A stretch of DNA of 64,000 nt from Ophiodon elongatus (lineage: Eukaryota; Chordata; Actinopteri; Perciformes; Hexagrammidae): NCBI GenBank assembly GCA_016806645.1, contig JACSYO010001589.1:160001-224000 (forward strand), in the 5' to 3' direction. Below, piece by piece: positions 11,801-21,142 of the stretch (the first letter of the stretch is position 1; each line of letters begins with the position of its first letter). The notes under the pieces are model-generated. The model was not told where the DNA came from, did no database searches, and was given only the letters and a program-made list of their open reading frames with translations. Position numbers and translations under genes: made by a program.

Positions 11801-14800
11801 TTTAAAAAGAAAATATATATATCTGGGCCCGCTGGAGGGAAGGGGGGCACGAGAGAACCAGGACCAGGACTGAGCAGAGCAGACTGTCAGACCCTGCTGT
11901 GGTACAATGAGAGGTTTTCTAAACTCTGGTGGACTGGAACAATACCACTTCCGTCCACAGGGGGCGCCAGAACCAACACAACATGAAAGTTCCTTGTAGT
12001 AACTTTAAAGTATATTTTGAGGTCACTTCAGCTTATGGTTTTAGGTGTTTGAGGTAGACTACTTTTTTTAAAGGCACCATAACAGTTTGATTTATTTACA
12101 CAACAACAACAATCCTGTACGCAGGTGAGCGCCTTGCTCATGAGCACCTCAGCAGTCGTTGCTGGGGGCAGATGATGCCCATATGGTCACTACAGGTTAA
12201 TAAAATTAAACTTGTCAAGTAACAAGTCTGCTTCTCTTACTTTACAGAAGAAAAAAAAAAAACAGTGACCTAATATTTTCAAGGTGGATGAAAATATATC
12301 AAAAGATTTTCTCTGAGGTCTGACATTCATTCCAGAGACAAATGATTTTGGTGCGACAGACGGTTTTCTGAAACTAAAATGTGGTGCTGCGTTCGTCTCC
12401 TCCAGCTGACCGACGTGAGTTTCATATTACTGTGACAAGTTATCTGACGAGGTAACAGAAAGTAAGCTTTGTTCATACTGAGGTGATAAGCAGCTTATCT
12501 CCTGTTTCTGTGGCATGAAGCAGCTCCGATGTGAAGTCCCCCCCCCCCTTTCTTTTAAATGCAGTGCTGTATACCGGTTTCAGAGGAGATTTATTATAAT
12601 GATCGAGGCTTTTCCACCATGATAAAAATAAAATAATACTGAAATCCAAATATATTCTAGGCAGGTTTAACACAAAAAGATTAATGTAACATACTGACCT
12701 TAAAAAAGCAGTTTAGCCCTGTTTGAGGCAACAGGACTATTTAAATAAGATTATGAATTGTAATTAAGGCACAACATCCTCCCTTGAGTTATACACACAC
12801 TACAGGTAACCAACAGGAGCAGCATGTGACTTTGAGCCCTTAAAAAAGGCTTCAGGTAGAGTTTGACTGTTATCAACGAGCAGCAGGTTAGCGTGAGTCA
12901 CCTGGTATTGCTGGTAGTTGTAGAGGTTGCCGTAGTAGGTGGGGTAGCGTGACGGCTGGTAGAAGTTGTAATAGGAGGTTTCCAGCAGCAGGTCTGACGA
13001 CCCCTCGGTGTGAGCCCGGCCACCGGCTGACGGGCTGGGAGACAACGCCGAGCGAACGCCTGGAGCAGCAAGCAACACACGGAGGAAAGACGACAGATAA
13101 CATCAAGTCAGAGGCCGACGTGTGACGTCTGTGGCCGGATTTCTGAGGGTTACATGCATGCATGTACTAATTATACTGAAGTATGTCTTTGTTTTGGTTT
13201 CTTACTGTTATGTAATCTCTCTTGTGTACATTGTCATTGCTTCTATTGTTTCCGTTTTTACCATGTAAAGTGCCTTGAGTACCTTTTTAAGTGATATACA
13301 CATAAAAATGTATTATTATTAGTAGTAGTAGTAGTAGTAGTAACTTGGATTAAACGTACATTTGTAAAACCAACTATGAATGATTCACCCATCAGCAGAG
13401 CTCAAGCTGACTTTTAGGCTCTGCTGATGCTGAAAAACCAATAAATCTTGATATTATTCGGCTTGCAGTCGGTCTTTTGATCCAATCATTAAACAGGAAG
13501 ACTTGAACTTCTCCAGATTTCTCCGGTCGTCCCCTCGCGGCTCAAATCGCTATCAACAGCACCATCTGCAGGTGGGAGGTGTTGTTGACGTCAACATTGG
13601 CAGACCTACCACATCGCACCATCACAATACAGGAATGTGGGTTGCCCTCTCAGGACGAGTATGACCATCATCACCATCACCATCACCATCATCATCATCA
13701 TCCAATTACTCATTATCCGTTGTTCTTTCCTTATCAACAAGGCCACATTCTTCTCCGGCAGACCCTGATCCTTCGGCCTCACACAATGAAGACACTGTGT
13801 GCACCACCGACGCCAAAGATAATGACATTTGTTGTCCCTGTTCTGCTTCTTGTCATCGCCGAATCACAGAGTGCTCGACTCCTTTTTCCAGCTCGCCGTT
13901 TTTTTCCTCTCTGTTGCCAAGCCAGGGAATTAAAAGTTCACCCTCGCACAGCTCACAAAGCAGGAGACACGAGCAGCCTTGACCAAAAGTCGTATTCCAC
14001 CTCCTGAGGTTTGCTATCAGGCCGACAGGGAACACCGTATCTGTGTCCGCCTCCGCCAAGAGGCCCTTTCATGCTGCTGCCACCAAAGATCAACTTCAAT
14101 TTTTCACTTATTCTTCCCATGAAAATGTCTCTTATTGATGATATCTAGAAAACATCTTGTCCTTTGGACGTTTTGAGGTGTTTTATCGTTTTTTACGATA
14201 ACAAGTGGACTAAAAAGTCACTTTTTAAAAGTGCTTTTCGAGGTACTGCCCGTTAAACTAAAATGTGTAATAGTTTGCGGTCATTGATTGACATTCTGGA
14301 GACAAACAGTCAAAAATAAATAATGTGATTTCCACAAGTATCTCTAGAAAGCCAACCGACAATCTTCTGAAATTTGAAAGTTATCTTTCAACTCCTTTTT
14401 TAAGATTGTCGGAAAGTCACTTTTTTTTTCTAAAATCAGGAGAATTCGTAGTTAAAAAAAAAAAAGATTTCAAACCAACAAAAGTGAAATCATGCAACAA
14501 TGTTTTGGAGATAAGGAGCATCGTGACGCATGTCCCGCTGTCAGCTGTTTTTTCAATGACAACGAAAGAGGAGAAATTCATCAGACCACATTCTTCTTCA
14601 CCAACGGGAGATTAACATGCTGCGTACTGATCACTTCATGGATTATCACGCTGAAACAGGAAACACTGGATTTAGATATTCACTTATTAACGGCCGGCTC
14701 CTCGTCTGATGTCCAGTGTAAAGAAGAACCTCTTATAGAAGGTTGCAGATATTGTTTAAGTCCTTCCTTTCTTTATATTACGATGTAAACACATACAGAC

Positions 14801-14988
14801 ACTGTTTTAACAGTTTAGTATGCACATTAATTATTATTATTATTATTATTATTAATAATCTTACGGATTAGTAAATCTAATGGACAGTGCTCACTAGTTT
14901 ACACTTGCTTCTAATTCTGGATGCTTCACAGTTGTTTATGTAGCTGATTGCCTCACACGGTGCGATGCCAATTACCTTAAAGGGGTCT

Positions 14989-15057
<69 letters not shown>

Positions 15058-18004
15058 TTGCAATCGGTTGAGGTTGTGACTTCGCCGGTTCACCAGATTA
15101 TCATATCATCATGATGTACTCAGTCTATCGTCATCATCTGGTCACATCACGGTTTCACAAACTCGGTCAGCATGTGAGCAAGTTTTTGATGCAGTTCGGT
15201 AGAAAAATATGTAAATAAAGTTGTATAAATGCACGCAGTTGTGTAAATATATACATAAATATACAAAAAGGGAATATTTGGGCTCATAATTATGGCTGTA
15301 ACTAATGAGTATTTTTCATTATACTTACTGTGCACATTATTTTCTCAATTAATTAAGCGATTATCCATTGGTCTGTTGGTCATGAAAGTTCTTGTTTTGT
15401 TACTGCCAACACTCTAAAAACTTATATATAATAATATAGTGATTTTATTATCACATAAAACGAAGCAAATGTTGAAACTAATCCCTCAAACGATGAGTAG
15501 ATTATTGAAATAACTGCTAAAAACATTATTTCACATTTACTTACAATTGTTTTTCAAATAAAAATAAAAGATTTTTGGTAGTTTTGGTAATGGCTGGATG
15601 ATGAACGCGCAAGTTAAGTCCACTGTGTTTTATTAATGATAAAGAAATCATTGATATTTAAAATGATTAAAGCTTTTAGATAAACATTTGACTTCATAAT
15701 TGATTATCGTGCATCTATATAGGTCCTGTGATAACAAGCCCTCATTACGACCGGGTGGCCAAACAAACTCCCTGTTGTTGCTCTATGCATAGTTGACAGG
15801 TTTGTAAAAACATTTAGATTTTAGTACATTTGATTCAGAAAACTGTGTTTTGCTAGTTGCACACACCCAAAGAAATTATCTCTTCATATTACTTTTCTAT
15901 ACTTTAGCCTTCAATAGAGAATTATCCGTGAAAACGTCGGTGTGTAGTCTTTCTAAATCTATCTGTGTTTGCATGCTGAATATATAAATATATATATATA
16001 TAAAAATATATATAAATGTGAATGTCACTTCATATTTTAACCATACTTTCCGGATCTGTGAACAGATAACTCACCTGTGACAGCAAGAGAAGGGGTTGGT
16101 GAAGGGGATCGTCCCTCCACAGAGAACAAGCAGTCTGCAGCAGCTTCATTCTTCACCATCACCTCAGGACCGGACAGAGCCACCGGACTACAAATCCCAA
16201 GCTCCTCTTCCTGAGCCTGCTGCCGCCTCAGGGCGACCTGGAGGGGAGGAAAGGAAACAAGAAACAAAACATTACCCTGATCTACTTATCACTTTGCAGA
16301 TCAGACTCACCTGCTTGATAATGCAAAAAAAATAGTAAAAATACATACATACATAATTAGTCCATTAATGTGATACTTTATTGTTCACTCATGAATACGG
16401 AATTTGTTGTGTAATATCCTTGTCTTTAGCCACTAGTTTTTAAAAATGTGTTGTATTGTTTTCTTAATACAAAACAAAGCAGTCTATTAAACGGGGCTTA
16501 AGCCATATTCATGTCATGTTATTGCTGTGTCTACCAATACAAAACTGCCAATGAATCATTCATTAGAGACGGAGATTTAAATATATTACCAGTGAGATAA
16601 GTACTTATTTGTAGACATACCAATGCAAGACATCAATATATAGATTATACTTTACTGGCACTCCCAATGTGCAGCTTATCACCAGGTACTATCACTGTAT
16701 GTGAGCTACTTACAGTTAAAGTTATTTCTTGAAGTAAAACTATTAATAAATTATTACATCGACAACAAATATTTTTTGATGAATTGTTTCACCTTTCGAG
16801 CAAATATTCCAAAGATGTTCTGATACCAGCTTCTTAAATTTGAGTATCTTCTGTTTTTTTAAATCTATTTTCATAAAATTGTAAATTGAATCTCTTGGGG
16901 AGTGTTGGTGTATTATAATTGGACATTAAAAGCAATTTGAATATGTCACATTGGGCTCTGGGAAATTGCATTTTTCTACACCAAACAATTAATTAAGAAA
17001 AAAACGGTAGATAAAAGCCTCAGTTGGATCCTTGTTTCAGTTCATTTAACCACTATTAAATAAATATTTATTTGTTTTCTAATTGGTTGTTTTTGACTGA
17101 TGTGACTTGGGATACATAAAGTAGGCCTACCATCTATTAATATATCTATAAACTATTGTGATTACCACACGCCACAGTTTTTAAAATGTATAAATACTTT
17201 TAATTAATCACAAAACATAGCTATCAAGGCGCCTATACAAAAATGGCGTTGAAAAAAAAACAACCTAAAAAAGTTACTTTAAAGCTACAATCTACAGTTA
17301 CAAAGCAAATGACCACTAAATATAGAAAATGTAGCTGCTTCATATACTTTTAATCAATATATTTGTATCAACTGTCGTCTAAGCAACAAGTGTGACAATA
17401 TACTTATAAAACTGAAAACACACATTAACGTTAGCTTTAAAGTGCCGTAAACTGTGTGCGTGACACATAACCGTTAAAGTGCTGTAAACTGTGTGTGGGT
17501 GACGTAAACCGGCTATGTCGAAAACTTCAGGCGACTTGTTTAGGAAACAAATTAAAACGAGTAAAAACAACAGTTAAACAAAATAACACAAACATACATT
17601 GAAATGTTAACTAAAACAATTACGTGTCGTATTTCCCGTTTCCGCGATTCATTTTTACGACGTTTGAAGCTCTTTTTTTTTTTTTTTAGCCCGGGGCTCA
17701 AAGCTAACGTTCGTCGCGCGCTAAAACCGTTGGCAATAAAACCGTTGGAATTTTTATCAATTTTTTTTCAAAAGATAACGGTTACCTGGGCCGCCATGAC
17801 TCGCTGCCTCTCGGCTATCAGTTTACATTTGGGACACTGGCAGTCCCTCCAGTTGCAGAAGCGCTTGTGCCCCTTCAGGGGGGACACGTAGCCGTGGTTC
17901 CGACAGCGGGAGCACTTGGGCATCCTCGGGGGTCTCTGGCCTTTGGCCGGGGACAGAGACCCGGGGCACTCCGGCACCTGCTTGCCCTGCTTGTCCGTGC
18001 TCAT
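5652..18004 (-). CDS. dmrt1: dmrt1, doublesex/mab-3-related transcription factor 1 (four exons visible, 3' end missing)
   Basis: Coding exons are 17786-18004, 16075-16237, 12902-13059 and 5652-5847. Each has GT-AG borders and the phases agree (0, 1, 0, then 1 at the open end), giving 245 codons plus one base. Residues about 27-80 form the DM domain. The zinc ligands C31, C34, H46, C50 and H37, C55, C57, C60 are all present, followed by the recognition helix with the motif IAERQRVMAAQ. Downstream are the DMRT1-type Ser/Pro/Tyr-rich segment (SYYNFYQPSRYP, LYNYQQYQ) and the conserved SSQYRMHSYYP block. The family acts in the nucleus, binds DNA as oligomers and promotes testis development; in some fish it is the sex-determining gene. 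Teleost DMRT1 is usually near 300 aa, so about 50 C-terminal residues are missing. I see no matching exon in 1-5651, so it probably lies beyond the left edge. The DM domain is intact and nothing suggests a pseudogene. Identification is by recognition of the family, without an alignment. Confidence 0.95.
6222..6480 (+). repeat. GGGCTGCAACTA-family dispersed repeat (copy 2)
   Basis: It begins AGGGCTGCAACTAATC and continues with AT-rich sequence, including TCCAAAATCTCCAAATATTT and TTGAAGCTGGAA, as in the copies at 11.5 kb and 44 kb. Confidence 0.55.
7900..7978. repeat. 11-bp tandem repeat (GCTAATAGAAT)n, about 7 units
   Basis: Seven near-identical units with one-base variants (AAAGCTAATAG, AATGCTAATAG). 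A short young array inside dmrt1 intron 3. Confidence 0.9.
9235..9357 (+). mobile_element. 3' tail of a LINE-like (non-LTR) retrotransposon
   Basis: It contains TCTTGGCCAGGTCATCATTG, GAATTGGTTCTCAATTGA and ACCTGGTTAAATAAAGGTTA and then a (TTA)n end. I know this block as the 3' terminus of an abundant teleost non-LTR element, ending in a short microsatellite. No reverse-transcriptase frame remains upstream. Confidence 0.6.
11465..11735. repeat. GCTGCAACTA-family dispersed repeat (degenerate copy 3)
   Basis: It carries TTGCTGCTGAAATGATTAGT, repeated ATTAATT motifs, and CCAGCTTCTCAAATGTGCTG, which matches the internal part of the other copies. Confidence 0.45.
12902..13059 (-). CDS. dmrt1: dmrt1 exon 3
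   Basis: The acceptor is CTCCAG|GCGTTC and the donor TACCAG|GTGACT. The 158 bp enter in phase 1 and leave in phase 0. They encode a Ser/Gly-rich stretch and then the Tyr-rich segment ETSYYNFYQPSRYPTYYGN, characteristic of the male-specific activation region of DMRT1. Confidence 0.92.
13060..16074 (-). other. dmrt1 intron 2 (3.0 kb)
   Basis: It holds a LINE-like 3' tail at about 13190-13340 (AAGTGCCTTGAGTACC and then ATTATTAGTAGTAG), a CATCAC microsatellite at about 13663-13702, (TTA)n at about 14830-14855, (CA)n at 14991-15055 and a GCTGCAACTA-family repeat at about 15295-15720. Frames at 13579-14007 (His-rich, from the CATCAC repeat) and 14325-14788 have no recognisable domains and are probably chance. 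Confidence 0.6.
14991..15055. repeat. (CA)n microsatellite, about 64 bp
   Basis: A pure CA run inside dmrt1 intron 2. Confidence 0.97.
16075..16237 (-). CDS. dmrt1: dmrt1 exon 2
   Basis: The acceptor is CTCCAG|GTCGCC and the donor CACAG|GTGAGT. The 163 bp encode VALRRQQAQEEELGI, which completes the DM-domain recognition helix, and then a Ser/Pro-rich linker ending at AVT plus one base (phase 1). The join MAAQ-VALRRQQ is the invariant DMRT1 sequence. Confidence 0.94.
16238..17785 (-). other. dmrt1 intron 1 (1.55 kb)
   Basis: AT-rich. The segment 16395-16490 (AATTTGTTGTGTAATATCCT ... AATACAAAACAAAGCAGTCT) is repeated at 18660-18735, upstream of the gene, so related repeats flank exon 1 on both sides. 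No coding signal was seen. Confidence 0.6.
17786..18004 (-). CDS. dmrt1: dmrt1 exon 1 (start codon and DM domain)
   Basis: This exon has 73 codons from the ATG at 18004-18002 to a CAG|GTAACC donor (phase 0). It carries all eight zinc ligands of the DM domain. The context GCCGGCC-ATG is acceptable for initiation, and the short N terminus before the DM domain is typical of fish DMRT1. The leader just upstream is T-rich in sense and shows no obvious acceptor, so the 5' UTR may be continuous with this exon. Confidence 0.95.
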
Positions 18005-18059
18005 GGCCGGCGGGAAAAATTAAAAAATTAAAAAAATAAAACCACAAAAACAACAAAAC

Positions 18060-18270
18060 TTCTGGTGCAAACTGCTCAACCTACAGCCCCCAAAAAAGGA
18101 GCAGAGTTTAGGAGCTATGTTCGAGTTGAGGCTCGGGTGGTCAAAGCCCAGTGCTGGTGGCAGGCCGGAGGCTATAAGGTCACCGTCCCTCCCCGCCCCT
18201 GCTGCTGTGCCTTGTGGGAGGAAACGAGCTGCTGGACGCGGGGGAGAAAGCTGGCAGCACAGTGGCATCC
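18060..18270 (-). promoter_or_regulatory. dmrt1: putative dmrt1 proximal promoter / 5' leader
   Basis: A locally GC-rich segment directly upstream of the dmrt1 start in otherwise AT-rich DNA. It contains a minus-strand GGGGCGGGG box and an AAGGTCA nuclear-receptor half site (18176-18182, plus orientation). Assignment rests on position and composition only; the transcription start is unknown. Confidence 0.35.
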
Positions 18271-18295
18271 CTCATAATGCTCACACTCTCATGTG

Positions 18296-18331
<36 letters not shown>

Positions 18332-18427
18332 GTGCTTTTTTCACCACACTTTAAATTATTTGTCAAACACAATTAATAAACAGCCCATTGTTCAATGTTC
18401 TGTTTGTGTAGCTCTACCTCCAAGAGG

Positions 18428-19010
18428 TGGGAGAAGAACTTCACTGTGGAAATACTTTGTTACATTAAAGTTAAAAAGGTTAAAAGTACAAAAGTAGTCT
18501 ATTGGCATCAAAATATATGCATGTGCATCGAACTGTATTGAGTAAAGTACTAACTATAAATACTTTGTTACACATAAAAGTCATGCATTCAAATGTGTGC
18601 TATAGGTAGAAAAGTAGTCTATTGGTATCAAAATTAAAATATATTACCAGTGAAATGGGAATTCGTCGTGTAATATCCTTGTCTCTAATTATTATTATTT
18701 ATTGTTTTTTTTTAATACAAAACAAAGCAGTCTAGTGGGAGAAGTACTTCAGTGTGGAAATACTTTGTTACATGCATTCAAATATGTACTTGAGTAGAGG
18801 TTAAAAGTAGAAAAGTAGTCTAATGGCATCAAAATATATGTGTGTGCATTGGACTGTATTGAGTAAAGTACTTATATACTAACTATGAATACTTTGTTAC
18901 AAATAAAAGTCATGCATTCAAATTTGTGCTATAGGTAGAAAAGTACAAAAGTAGTCTATTGGCATCAAAATATATGCATGTGCATTGGACTGCATTTAGT
19001 AAAGTCAGAG
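18428..19010. repeat. degenerate tandem repeat related to the GTACTT dispersed family
   Basis: The phrase AAAAGTAGTCTATTGGCATC with following CAAAATATATG and TGTATTGAGTAAAGTACT recurs about four times at intervals of 120-180 bp, interleaved with AATACTTTGTTACA. The elements resemble the teleost repeat seen at 36521-36890. Confidence 0.6.
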
Positions 19011-19724
19011 ATTAATAATGCATAACCTGCAAAAAAATAATTCAGAACTCAGTCTTGAAACCCCATTAAAGTGATTATTTTGTGATTTATACTTATCTTT
19101 CAAGTTGTTAATTTTCAACATTTATGGTAAACATGTGCTGCATTCTTGGTCAGGGTCAAACTCGATCTTTATTATCAGAGGAACCAGCCTGGTTGAAAGA
19201 AAGTAAAAAAAATAAATAAATGTACACCTTATTTAAACCTATTATTATTATTATTATTATTATTATTTAAAAAAAAGTCCCTTTAGCTCCAGATTTGAGA
19301 TCAATCCTGGTAACCTATTTTCTCAAGACTACATGTCTCGATGACGATTGTTAACAATAAAATAGGATGCTTGCAGATTTTAGAAGAACACTGAATGATT
19401 ATTCTGGAGGTTAACGTGATCTCAACATGTCGTCTCTCACGGGGGACGGAGGCGATGGATCCAGGGAGGTTTGAGAGGTGTTCATGATGCTGATACATCT
19501 TTAAAGGTCCCATTAAATGACAGTTCATAGGGCTCAAGTACATTGAATGCAACTGCATCTAGTAGCTGCTGAGACACATTATATTGAGTCTATGGTGCTC
19601 ACTTTATAATAGCCGGTGGTATCATGGTGCTATTTCCCCCTGGGCTTGTAGTTATGCTGTGATATTTGAATAGCATCCCACTTAAATGTATTTACTGTAG
19701 CTCTTTTTCTTTCATGAATATGCT

Positions 19725-20130
19725 ACGTGGTGAATTAATACTCTCTTATTAATTTACAAGGCTTGACTGAGCTGGAAGTGAATTAACCTCCACACTGTTC
19801 ACTCAGTCAGCCGAGTGGATTTATGAGCAGGGAGGGAGCTGAGGTGAAACACACAGAGGCACCCAATTAAAATCCCTGCAGCCAAATGGAGGGAGGGATG
19901 AAAAGTTACCAATTAAAAAGCAGGCATTTACACAGCACTGAATAAATAACGGCTACACTTCATTGGCTGAGGTTCTGGTGCTACAACACTGAGTTTAATT
20001 GCCTCTATAGCATATGGTAATAATGATAGATTATAACGCAGTAATGAAGTCTGCGATTTAACACATTTAACCTTTTCTATTAGTGTGACGGTCCTCAGAG
20101 TCATCCAGCAGCAGCAGCCAGGTGAAGGAA
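19725..20130. promoter_or_regulatory. possible conserved non-coding element between dmrt1 and cfap157
   Basis: About 400 bp of complex, non-repetitive sequence rich in homeodomain-type ATTA/TAAT cores (AGTGAATTAACC, CACCCAATTAAAATCCC, GTTACCAATTAAAAAGC, GAGTTTAATTGCC). It is flanked by repeat debris and lacks an open frame. This texture is typical of vertebrate enhancers, but conservation cannot be judged from one sequence. Confidence 0.3.
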
Positions 20131-20469
20131 ACATGCGGAAACAAAAAAATGTACATCTTGCAATGAAAAATAATCATGCAATACTGACTCATACCACCCA
20201 AGGGAGCCACCGAGTTGGAAACTCAAAAGCTGGGTGGAGGAGGCCAGAGGTCATGGTCACACCACTGGGTAGGTGGGACAATTATTCTAAAAAAAGATAA
20301 ACATTGTAAACAGAATAATAATAAAAGGCAGTGTGACAGATGTAATGCGTGAAGAGATGATTATGTTTCCTATTTTGTGTAAAAAATATATAGTTTTTTG
20401 GAGACTGTCAATACACACAACAAATAAATTAGGTTACACGCCTTTAAACTGTTGCCTGTGAAACATTAG

Positions 20470-20690
20470 TTTGTTTATGTATTTGTTTGAGTGTCATTTT
20501 TTTTATTGTTGTGTATTATCTCCTTTTGATTTGCTTATGTTTGGGATTTGATTGACTTTTATTATTTGTTTTGATTGCACAGCACTTTGTAACTCGCTTT
20601 TAGAATACAAATTTGCTGTAAAAAAATATTATTTATTTATTATTATTATAATTATAATTATAATTATTATTGTTGTTATTATCATTGTTA
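20470..20690 (+). mobile_element. LINE-like 3' tail
   Basis: T-rich sequence leading into GCACAGCACTTTGTAACTCG, then AATACAAATTTGCTGTAAA and an ATTATTATT microsatellite. The layout (a CACTTTGTAACT block, then a tail and a simple repeat) matches abundant teleost non-LTR 3' ends. Confidence 0.4.
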
Positions 20691-20949
20691 TTAATTTCCA
20701 TTAATTATTTCTGGTCGAACCAAATGTGATGGCTTCAAATGTCAGGGGAAAAATCAGATTTCGAAAATCAAATCAACCAGAACATATTAATAATTTTACA
20801 AATATGGTCAAAAACAGCAATAAAACATTAGAATAATCACCATACCTATAATACATATTTGTGCAAAAGTAAAAAAAATAAATAAAAGTATGAACTTCCG
20901 ATCCGCACGATCACAAAAACAAACTTTCCGAGGAGTCCCTGAACGCGGC

Positions 20950-20964
20950 GTCGCCCATAGCAAC
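20950..20964 (+). promoter_or_regulatory. RFX X-box in the cfap157 promoter
   Basis: GTCGCC-CAT-AGCAAC is a perfect match to the X-box consensus GTNRCC-N(0-3)-RGYAAC. It ends 26 bp before the cfap157 ATG. RFX factors drive ciliary genes through X-boxes close to the transcription start, which fits a flagellar gene. Binding itself is inferred. Confidence 0.7.
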
Positions 20965-20990
20965 GACCCAACTCGCTCCCTCGGACCACA

Positions 20991-21142
20991 ATGCCCAAAA
21001 AGAAGGAGAAGAAACAAGATGAAGTCAAGAAAACACCGAAAAAGCAAAGTCCGTCGACTCCCGCGGACGGAAGCGGGTCCGAGGACAAAGAGAAGAGTTT
21101 GTATCTGATCCAGGTTCGATACCTGAGCGAGCAGCTGGAGAG
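20991..21142 (+). CDS. cfap157: cfap157 exon 1
   Basis: The ATG is in CCACAATGC context. It encodes a Lys-rich head and then SLYLIQVRYLSEQLE, with donor GAG-AG|GTGAGG (phase 2). This start gives the basic head expected for the family. Confidence 0.92.

Larger units (their letters stand above)
5848..12901 (-). other. dmrt1 intron 3 (7.05 kb): repeats only
   Basis: Contents in order: GCTGCAACTA-family repeat at about 6222-6480; an 11-bp tandem array at 7900-7978; a LINE-like 3' tail at 9235-9357; another GCTGCAACTA-family copy at about 11465-11735; and a GGGGGCGCC (CTCF-like) motif near 11954-11970. The frames between are short and match nothing I know. A 117-codon frame at 8669-9022 has no recognisable domain. 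Confidence 0.6.
18005..20990. other. intergenic region between divergent dmrt1 and cfap157
   Basis: In order: a GC-rich dmrt1-proximal segment at 18060-18270 with a GGGGCGGGGAGG Sp1-like box on the minus strand (about 18187-18200); a poly(T) run at 18298-18327; a degenerate tandem repeat at 18428-19010; (TTA)n at about 19240-19268; an AT-rich non-repetitive block at 19725-20130; a LINE-like tail at about 20470-20690; and the cfap157 promoter. No gene was seen. Confidence 0.65.

Noticed and set aside
13579..14007. 142-codon frame with a His run and a signal-peptide-like hydrophobic stretch, inside dmrt1 intron 2
   Set aside because: The His run is a CATCAC microsatellite, there are no conserved motifs, and a nested secreted protein would need much stronger evidence.
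18173..18179. TATAAGG box upstream of dmrt1
   Set aside because: It is on the plus strand, opposite to dmrt1, and no plus-strand transcript is evident there.
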